Positions 6,174 through 11,252 of a DNA stretch of 11,252 bases are shown here, in pieces. The notes under the pieces were generated by a model. It did no database searches. It saw only the letters and a list, made by a program, of their open reading frames with translations, and was not told the origin of the DNA. The DNA is from JACPFV01 sp038043245 (GTDB lineage Bacteria > Pseudomonadota > Gammaproteobacteria > Nevskiales > Nevskiaceae). Position 1 is the stretch's first letter. Each line of letters starts with the position of its first letter. The stretch lies in assembly GCA_038043245.1 (NCBI GenBank), contig JBBTCH010000023.1:1-11252 (forward strand). The letters run 5' to 3'. A program made the translations under genes and the position numbers.

Positions 6174-8312
6174 ATGACCAAGAACCCTCTCATTAATTCC
6201 TCTCGAGCTGCGCTGGCGGCGGCGGCTTTGGTGCTGACGCTGTTCGGTGCCGCCCGTGCACAGGACGCTGCTGAAGCCGAGCCGGCCGCATTGACGCTGG
6301 ACGCGATGGATGCGGCAGCCATGGGCGGCGACCAGGTGCAGATTACGCTGACACTGTCTGCTGACGCCCCTGAACCCGTGGTGTTCACCACCGAGCAGCC
6401 GGCGCGCTTGTCGCTGGACCTGCCGGGCGTGACGGTTGCACTCACGGACCGTATCCGCAGGATCGGTATCGGCGCCGCGCGCAGCCTCGCAGCCGCACAG
6501 GCCAAGGGCCGCACCCGCGTGGTGCTCGAGCTGAGCAAGCAGGTGCCCTATGAGATCGTCAATTCGGGCAAGCAGATCACCATTACCCTGCAGGGCAAGG
6601 CGGTGGCCAAGGCCGCGGAAAAAGAAATGCCCGAGCAGCCCGTACCGGCACCGCGCAGCCGCAAGGCGCTGGCGGCGACCGGCTCGCTGAACCACGTGGA
6701 TTTTCGCCGTGGCGAAAAAGGCGAGGGCCGCGTGATCGTTACCCTGTCCGATCCCAAGATGGCCGCTGACATGCGCGAAGAAGGGGGCCGCGTCATTGCG
6801 CGCTTCAACGGCGCCGAGATCGAAGACAGCCTGCTGCGCCGACTGGACGTGCTGGATTTCGCGACGCCGGTGAAGTTCATCGACATCACTCGCAGCAAGA
6901 GCGGTGTCGAAGTCGCCATCACGCCGGTCGCCAATGCCGAGTTCGAGCAGGCGGCGTACCAGGCCGGCGGCAGCTTCACGGTGGAATTGCAGCCGCTGTC
7001 CGCGGACAAGAAAGAGAAACAGAAGAGAGACCGCCAGCAGTATGAAGGCGAGCGGATCACCCTGTCGTTCCAAAGCGTCGATGTGCGCTCGCTCCTGCAG
7101 ATTATCGCGGACGTCGCCGGCACCAACATGGTGATCAGCGATTCGGTACAGGGCGAAGTCGCGATGCGGCTGGAGAACGTGCCCTGGGACCAGGCGCTCG
7201 ACATCATCTTGCGCACCAAAGGTCTGGGCCTGCGCCAGCAGGGCAATGTCATGCTGGTGGCCCCGCTCGCCGAATTGCAGGCGCGCGAGAAAGCCGAGGC
7301 GCTGGCCAGCAACGAAGCCATCGATCTGGCGCCGCTGCGCTCGGAGATGATCCAGATCAACTACGCCAAGGCCAGCGATCTCGCCGCCCTGCTCAAGTCG
7401 GGCGAAAGCTCTCTGTTGTCCAGTCGCGGCAAAGTCACGGTGGATGAGCGTACCAACACTTTGCTGGTGCTGGAGACGCGCGAGAAGCTCGCCGATGTGC
7501 GCACGCTGATCAGCAAGCTCGATATTCCGGTACGCCAGGTGCTGATCGAATCGCGCATCGTCATCGCCAATGACGACTATCGAAAAGATCTGGGCGCCCG
7601 CTTCGGCGCCTCGGGACGTGAGGCAGAAGGTAACGTCAGCACGGGTACCTCCACCAACCTGGCCGGCGCCCAAGCGAACGCGGTTGGCGCGGATGGTGCT
7701 GCGGTTGCGCAGCCTGGTACTTTTAACGTGAACCTGCCAGCCGCCGCCGCCAACCCGGGCATTGCGGCATTGGCGATTCTCGGCAGAAATTTCCGCGTAG
7801 ATCTTGAGCTGGCGGCATTACAGGCCGAGGGCCGCGGCGAAACCGTGTCGTCGCCACGCGTGATCACGGCGAACTCCAAGACCGCCACCATAAAACAAGG
7901 CTCTGAAATCCCTTATGTCACTCCCGCCTCCGGCACCTCCCCGGCCACGGTATCGTTCAAGGAAGCCCTGCTGAAACTGGATGTGACGCCATTCATCAAT
8001 CCGGATGACTCGATCGTGATGGATCTCAAGGTCAACAAGGACGAGCCGGACTTCACCAATCTGGTGCTCGGCAATCCGCCGTTGAGAAAGCGCGAAGTTC
8101 AAACCTCCGTTCTGGTGCAGAACGGTGAAACCGTGGTTCTGGGTGGTATTTTCGAAACCGTGACTCAGAATCAGAGAACCAAGGTCCCTGTACTGGGCGA
8201 CATTCCGGGTTTGGGCCGGTTATTCCGCAGCACGACCAACATCAACAACAAGAGCGAACTGCTGATTTTCGTCACGCCCAAGATTCTCGGCGAAGGGTTG
8301 CGCGTCGAATAA
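6174..8312 (+). CDS. pilQ: Type IV pilus outer-membrane secretin PilQ
   Basis: A 712-aa secretin forming the outer-membrane channel through which the pilus extends and retracts. A Sec signal peptide (hydrophobic 12-26) ends at ARA|QD, with predicted cleavage after Ala29. Two AMIN-type peptidoglycan-binding domains follow, at about 45-140 and 170-275. The linker around 277-290 is Lys/Arg-rich. A secretin/TonB short N-terminal domain is at about 295-365, an N1-type domain at about 385-450, and the secretin beta-barrel from about 455 to the end. The barrel contains VSSPRVITANSKTATIKQG and the family signature VVLGGIF...RTKVPVLGDIPGLGRLF...KSELLIFVTPKIL (about 654-705). A Gly/Ala-rich stretch (480-530) lies in the gate region. 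The size matches P. aeruginosa PilQ (about 714 aa). The gene closes the pil operon; a hairpin starts immediately after its TAA. Confidence 0.97.
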   Translation: MTKNPLINSSRAALAAAALVLTLFGAARAQDAAEAEPAALTLDAMDAAAMGGDQVQITLTLSADAPEPVVFTTEQPARLSLDLPGVTVALTDRIRRIGIGAARSLAAAQAKGRTRVVLELSKQVPYEIVNSGKQITITLQGKAVAKAAEKEMPEQPVPAPRSRKALAATGSLNHVDFRRGEKGEGRVIVTLSDPKMAADMREEGGRVIARFNGAEIEDSLLRRLDVLDFATPVKFIDITRSKSGVEVAITPVANAEFEQAAYQAGGSFTVELQPLSADKKEKQKRDRQQYEGERITLSFQSVDVRSLLQIIADVAGTNMVISDSVQGEVAMRLENVPWDQALDIILRTKGLGLRQQGNVMLVAPLAELQAREKAEALASNEAIDLAPLRSEMIQINYAKASDLAALLKSGESSLLSSRGKVTVDERTNTLLVLETREKLADVRTLISKLDIPVRQVLIESRIVIANDDYRKDLGARFGASGREAEGNVSTGTSTNLAGAQANAVGADGAAVAQPGTFNVNLPAAAANPGIAALAILGRNFRVDLELAALQAEGRGETVSSPRVITANSKTATIKQGSEIPYVTPASGTSPATVSFKEALLKLDVTPFINPDDSIVMDLKVNKDEPDFTNLVLGNPPLRKREVQTSVLVQNGETVVLGGIFETVTQNQRTKVPVLGDIPGLGRLFRSTTNINNKSELLIFVTPKILGEGLRVE

Positions 8313-8332
8313 CGGCGGGCGCAACCCCGCCG
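8313..8332 (+). repeat. GC-rich hairpin directly after the pilQ stop
   Basis: CGGCGGG (8313-8319), loop CGCAAC, CCCGCCG (8326-8332) form a perfect 7-bp inverted repeat that begins at the base after the TAA. No T-tract follows, so it is not an intrinsic terminator by itself. It could protect the 3' end of the pil mRNA or assist the terminator 9 bp downstream. Confidence 0.5.
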
Positions 8333-8333
8333 C

Positions 8334-8339
8334 TATACT
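8334..8339 (+). promoter_or_regulatory. Possible -10 element for aroK
   Basis: TATACT matches the sigma-70 -10 consensus at five of six positions and lies between the two post-pilQ hairpins. No good -35 is present at the right spacing (about 8311-8317 is AACGGCG). The predicted start near 8346 would fall inside the left arm of the terminator hairpin. Weak prediction. Confidence 0.3.
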
Positions 8340-8340
8340 C

Positions 8341-8371
8341 ACTGCCGCTGATTCAGCGGCAGTTTTGTTTT
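8341..8371 (+). terminator. Rho-independent terminator of the pil operon, abutting aroK
   Basis: ACTGCCGCTG (8341-8350), loop ATT, CAGCGGCAGT (8354-8363) form a 10-bp perfect stem. The U-tract TTTTGTTTT (8363-8371) follows at once. This is a textbook intrinsic terminator and should end most pilMNOPQ transcripts. Its T-tract touches the aroK ATG at 8372, so it occupies the whole space where an aroK ribosome-binding site would be. Confidence 0.85.
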
Positions 8372-8893
8372 ATGAGCCAGAACATTTTCCTCATTGGTCC
8401 CATGGGCGCAGGTAAAACCACGGTCGGACGCCGGCTCGCCGCCCTTTGCGGGCTGCGATTCGTCGACAGCGATCAGGCCATCGAAGAGCGCACCGGCGTG
8501 GACATCCCGCTGATTTTCGAGAAAGAGGGTGAATCCGGGTTCCGCCGCCGCGAGGCGCAGATCCTCGATGAGCTGACCGCGCAAACCGATGTCGTCATCG
8601 CCACCGGTGGCGGCGCGATCCTCGACGCCGACACGCGCGCGCGGCTGAAAGCCCGCGGTTTCGTGGTTTTCCTCAACGCCGGGCTTGAGCAGCAACTGTC
8701 GCGCACACGGCGCACGAGCCACCGCCCGCTGCTGAAAACCGGTGACCGCCGCGAGACGCTGACCCGTCTGTTCGCGATCCGCGAGCCGCTGTATCGGGAA
8801 GCCGCGCATCTGGAGCTGAGCACGACCGGCCGCAATGCACAGGTGTTGGCCGCGTTGATCGCGGCGCAGCGGCAACAGATTGAGACGGCTTGA
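8372..8893 (+). CDS. aroK: Shikimate kinase
   Basis: A 173-aa cytoplasmic enzyme that phosphorylates shikimate with ATP to shikimate 3-phosphate, the fifth step of the shikimate pathway. The Walker A loop is GPMGAGKT (9-16). The shikimate-binding DSD is at 32-34 (FVDSDQAIEERTG), Arg58 lies in GFRRRE, and a GGG turn is at 79-81 (VVIATGGGAI). The lid arginine is in HRPLL (Arg118) and the REPLY motif is at 137-141. Length equals the E. coli enzyme. The ATG is supported by homology (MSQNIFLIGPMG). No Shine-Dalgarno is visible, because the upstream bases are the terminator U-tract. The TGA overlaps the aroB ATG by one base, so aroK and aroB are coupled. Confidence 0.96.
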   Translation: MSQNIFLIGPMGAGKTTVGRRLAALCGLRFVDSDQAIEERTGVDIPLIFEKEGESGFRRREAQILDELTAQTDVVIATGGGAILDADTRARLKARGFVVFLNAGLEQQLSRTRRTSHRPLLKTGDRRETLTRLFAIREPLYREAAHLELSTTGRNAQVLAALIAAQRQQIETA

Positions 8894-9978
8894 TGCGCTC
8901 GCTTGAAGTGAATCTGGGCTCGCGCAGCTATCCGATTCAGATCGGTACGGGTCTGCTGGCGACTGCAGGGCGGCAAGCGGTGATTCAGGGCCGCACATTG
9001 CGTGTGCTGACGGACGCAACGGTTGCACAGCATCATCTGCCGTCGGTTCTGGGCACGTTCAAACTGTTGCCTGCGCACGCGCTGGTGCTGCCTGCGGGCG
9101 AAACACAAAAAAACATGGCCGCGGTCGAGCGCGTGCTCGATTGGATGCTGGAGCAGGGGCTGGGCCGGGACAGCGTGCTGGTGGCCCTGGGCGGCGGCGT
9201 CGTCGGCGATCTCGCCGGGTTCTGCGCCGCGATCTATCAGCGCGGTATCGATTTCATCCAGATCCCGACGACCCTGCTGGCGCAGGTGGATTCATCGGTC
9301 GGCGGCAAGACCGGCGTCAACCATGCGCGCGGCAAGAACATGATCGGCGCGTTTCACCAGCCGCGGCTGGTGCTGGCCGACCTTGACACCCTCAAGACCC
9401 TGCCGGCGCGCGAACTGCGCGCCGGACTCGCCGAGGTCATCAAGTACGGCTTGCTCGGCGATGCGCGGTTTTTCGCCTGGCTGGAACAGCATCTCGACGC
9501 CTTGCTGAAATTGGATCCGTCCAAGCTGGCAGAAGCGGTCGAAAAATGTTGCGCGATGAAGGCGCGGATCGTTGGCGAGGACGAGCGCGAATCGCTGGGC
9601 GGCGGCACGCGTGCGCTGCTGAATCTCGGCCACACCTTCGCGCACGCCATCGAAACGCATACCGGCTATGGCGAATGGCTGCATGGCGAGGCAGTTGCGG
9701 TCGGCTTGTGCATGGCAGCGGATTTGTCCGTGCGGCTGGGCTGGCTGTCGCGTGCCGATGCCGAGCGGGCACAAAAGCTGATTCAGCGTGCGGGTCTGCC
9801 GGTAGCCACGCCCACCGGCCTGACGCCCGCACGGTTCCTTGAGCTGATGGGCCACGACAAGAAAGTGCAGGCTGGCCAATTGCGGCTGGTGCTGCTGAAG
9901 GCGCTGGGTCATGCGGTGTTGACGGCTGAATTCGACAACATGCGTTTGAACGAAACGCTGGCGCATTTCTGCAAATGA
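8893..9978 (+). CDS. aroB: 3-dehydroquinate synthase
   Basis: A 361-aa cytoplasmic NAD- and metal-dependent enzyme converting DAHP to 3-dehydroquinate, step two of the shikimate pathway. Motifs: NAD-binding GGGVVGDLAGF (100-110), PTTLLAQVDSSVGGKTGVNH (125-144), GKNMIGAFHQP (147-157), and metal ligands Glu181 (AEVIKYG), His247 (GHTFAHAIE) and His264 (HGEAVAVG). The ATG at 8893 overlaps the aroK stop (TGATG). An in-frame TTG at 8890 would add one residue and is less likely. The length matches E. coli AroB (362 aa). Unusually, the loop before the RALLNLGHTF block reads DERESLGGGTR; in most relatives only three residues separate DERE from this Arg, so three extra residues (a GGC-GGC-GGC tract at 9598-9606) sit near the active site. 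ATGA joins it to the next gene. Confidence 0.96.
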   Translation: MRSLEVNLGSRSYPIQIGTGLLATAGRQAVIQGRTLRVLTDATVAQHHLPSVLGTFKLLPAHALVLPAGETQKNMAAVERVLDWMLEQGLGRDSVLVALGGGVVGDLAGFCAAIYQRGIDFIQIPTTLLAQVDSSVGGKTGVNHARGKNMIGAFHQPRLVLADLDTLKTLPARELRAGLAEVIKYGLLGDARFFAWLEQHLDALLKLDPSKLAEAVEKCCAMKARIVGEDERESLGGGTRALLNLGHTFAHAIETHTGYGEWLHGEAVAVGLCMAADLSVRLGWLSRADAERAQKLIQRAGLPVATPTGLTPARFLELMGHDKKVQAGQLRLVLLKALGHAVLTAEFDNMRLNETLAHFCK

Positions 9979-11090
9979 GAGGGTCCCTGGCGCCCTACGC
10001 CGCGCGGCCCGAATCCAGCCGCGGCCGTCGCGTATACGAACCGGCGCCTCCGCATCGCACTGAATTCCAGCGCGACCGCGACCGCATCATCCATTCCTCG
10101 GCGTTCCGCCGGCTGGAATACAAGACCCAGGTGTTCGTCAATCACGAGGGCGACCTGTTCCGCACCCGGCTGACGCACTCGCTGGAAGTGGCGCAGATCG
10201 CGCGCACCATCGCGCGCGCACTCCGGCTCAACGAGGACCTGTGCGAAGCGATCGCGCTGGCGCATGACCTCGGCCACACGCCGTTCGGCCATGCGGGCCA
10301 GGACGCGCTCAATGCCTGCATGCGGCCTTACGGCGGCTTCGAGCACAACGCGCAATCTCTGCGCGTTGTCGACGAACTGGAGAGCAAATATGCCTCGTTC
10401 CGCGGCTTGAACCTGCTGTTCGAAACGCGCGAGGGCATCCTCAAGCACTGTTCGGCGAAACGCGCACGCACGCTGGGTGACATCGGCGAACGGTTCCTGC
10501 AACGCCGACAGCCCTCGCTCGAAGCCCAGCTGACCAATCTCGCCGATGAGGTCGCCTACAACAACCACGACGTGGACGATGGTCTGCGTGCCGGGCTGAT
10601 CACCTTCGAGCAGCTGCGCGAGGTGCCGCTGTTCCGCCGCCATCACGACCTCGTGCTCAAGGCCTATCCGCGCGCGACGCGGCGCCAGCAGCGGCACGAA
10701 ACCATCCGCCGCATGATCTCCACTCTGATCAGCGACCTGGTGGGCGAAACCCGTCGGCGCCTGCAAAAAGCCGCGCCGAGGAAAATTGATCAGGTGCGTG
10801 CCTTGAACAGACCCTTGGTCGGTTACAGCGCGGCGATGGCCCAGGAAAGTCTGACGCTCAAGCAGTTTCTCAACCGCAAGCTTTACCGTCATCCGAAAGT
10901 CGTGAAAATGAGCCAGCAGTCCCAGCGCGTGATTGGCCGCCTGTTCGCCCTGTATATGAAAAAGCCGCGCTTGATCCCTGCCGAGTTCGTTCAGGATTCA
11001 CCCAACCCAACCGAACTACCCCGCTTGGTTGCCGACTACATTGCCGGCATGACGGATCGTTTTGCGTTAGGCGAGCATGCGCGTGTTTAG
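9975..11090 (+). CDS. dgt: dGTP triphosphohydrolase-like HD-domain protein
   Basis: A 371-aa protein of the dGTPase-like family (type 2), which hydrolyses dNTPs to deoxynucleosides and triphosphate and may balance nucleotide pools. The N-terminus (LAPYAARPESSRGRR) and FQRDRDRIIHSSAFRRLEYKTQVF (31-54) are characteristic. The metal site follows the H...HD...D pattern: His68 in RTRLTHSLE, His97-Asp98 in ALAHDLGHTPFGHAG, and an Asp in YNNHDVDDGL (195-204). The protein is shorter than E. coli Dgt (505 aa) but normal for this subfamily, whose exact substrate is often untested; the symbol is therefore used loosely. The ATG overlaps the aroB stop as ATGA and has no clear Shine-Dalgarno, so translation is probably coupled. 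In several Proteobacteria this gene follows aroB and precedes gltB; gltB is not reached here. Confidence 0.9.
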   Translation: MRGSLAPYAARPESSRGRRVYEPAPPHRTEFQRDRDRIIHSSAFRRLEYKTQVFVNHEGDLFRTRLTHSLEVAQIARTIARALRLNEDLCEAIALAHDLGHTPFGHAGQDALNACMRPYGGFEHNAQSLRVVDELESKYASFRGLNLLFETREGILKHCSAKRARTLGDIGERFLQRRQPSLEAQLTNLADEVAYNNHDVDDGLRAGLITFEQLREVPLFRRHHDLVLKAYPRATRRQQRHETIRRMISTLISDLVGETRRRLQKAAPRKIDQVRALNRPLVGYSAAMAQESLTLKQFLNRKLYRHPKVVKMSQQSQRVIGRLFALYMKKPRLIPAEFVQDSPNPTELPRLVADYIAGMTDRFALGEHARV

Positions 11091-11138
11091 CTGACCCCGT
11101 GGTAGTTCGCCGTCGTCAACTGCGCCGACTCGCTTTGG

Positions 11139-11168
11139 CGCCGATCCCGCTGCGCGGGTCCCTCGGCG
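11139..11168. repeat. Interrupted inverted repeat downstream of dgt
   Basis: CGCCGA (11139-11144) pairs with TCGGCG (11163-11168). An inner stem CCCGC (11146-11150) / GCGGG (11154-11158) closes a TGC loop. The internal loop is asymmetric (1 nt against 4 nt). There is no T-tract, so it is not a standard terminator. It may be a 3' end stabiliser, a weak terminator or a REP-like palindrome. Confidence 0.45.
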
Positions 11169-11184
11169 TAAGCTCACGTCGCCC

Positions 11185-11252
11185 TGGACTTCCCCTAGTG
11201 GACTTCCCCCGGTCTAGTTTGCAGTCCCGGCCTATGATTGGACTTCCCCCGG
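11185..11252. repeat. Three copies of a TGGACTTCCCC repeat at the right edge
   Basis: TGGACTTCCCC occurs at 11185-11195, 11199-11209 and 11239-11249. The second and third copies are identical over 14 bp (TGGACTTCCCCCGG). Copy starts are 14 and 40 bp apart, all in the same orientation. The stretch is non-coding and contains two CTAG tetranucleotides (11195-11198, 11214-11217). Multiple same-strand short repeats near an end are known from some insertion sequences, including the IS21 family. No transposase is visible, because the window stops inside the third copy, so the identity remains open. Confidence 0.55.

Noticed and set aside
6051..7673. 540-codon open frame on the minus strand opposite pilP and pilQ
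   Set aside because: It mirrors the codon structure of two certain genes in GC-rich DNA, its translation is rich in His, Arg, Gln and Ala with no domain, and it spans the pilP-pilQ junction. It is an antisense shadow.
8890..8892. TTG as the aroB start, one codon upstream of ATG
   Set aside because: The ATG at 8893 gives the usual stop/start overlap (TGATG) and the family N-terminus; TTG is a poorer start and adds only one residue.
11091..11213. Stop-free minus-strand frame downstream of dgt as the end of a transposase gene
   Set aside because: It is short, is closed by an in-frame TAG within CTAG at the repeat side, and shows no motif I can recognise as a transposase.
1..11252. CRISPR array, tRNA, rRNA or riboswitch
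   Set aside because: No regularly spaced direct repeats of CRISPR length, no cloverleaf with a CCA end and no known riboswitch core were seen on either strand.

Overview
The window is a conserved chromosomal housekeeping locus of a GC-rich (about 60%) Proteobacterium, most likely a gammaproteobacterium. The evidence is the divergent pairing of a class A penicillin-binding protein gene (mrcA/ponA) with a complete pilMNOPQ type IV pilus operon, followed by aroK and aroB. This order is well known from Pseudomonas, Xanthomonas and relatives. The genus cannot be fixed from the sequence alone.

Layout. Positions 2-193 (+) are the last 63 codons of a citrate synthase gene (gltA). It runs convergently into, and overlaps by 14 bp, a 198-aa conserved protein of unknown function (180-776, -). 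That gene lies 5 bp downstream of mrcA (782-3172, -) and is probably co-transcribed with it. A 166-bp divergent intergenic region (3173-3338) holds the control sequences for mrcA and for the pilus operon, including a candidate sigma-70 promoter and a small hairpin next to the pilM ribosome-binding site. pilM, pilN, pilO, pilP and pilQ (3339-8312, +) follow with gaps of 2 to 11 bp or a 4-bp overlap. A 59-bp spacer after pilQ carries two hairpins; the second is a canonical intrinsic terminator whose T-tract runs straight into the aroK start codon. aroK (8372-8893), aroB (8893-9978) and a dGTPase-like HD phosphohydrolase gene (9975-11090) are joined by stop/start overlaps. The last 162 bp (11091-11252) contain no recognisable gene. 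They hold one imperfect hairpin and three copies of a GGACTTCCCC repeat that look unlike the rest of the window and may mark the edge of a mobile or repetitive element.

How the genes work together. PilM (cytoplasmic, actin-like), PilN and PilO (inner membrane), PilP (lipoprotein) and PilQ (outer-membrane secretin) form the envelope-spanning alignment complex and exit pore of the type IV pilus. MrcA builds the peptidoglycan that this complex has to cross. AroK and AroB are shikimate-pathway enzymes for aromatic amino acid and folate synthesis. The HD-domain protein belongs to a dNTP-hydrolysing family.

I do not see a previously undescribed biological system. The points most worth a second look are the terminator fused to the aroK start codon, the leader of pilM, the repeats at the right edge, a three-residue insertion next to the AroB active site, and the uncharacterised gene behind mrcA. 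The only non-coding stretches of any size are 3173-3338, 8313-8371 and 11091-11252, all shorter than 300 bp.
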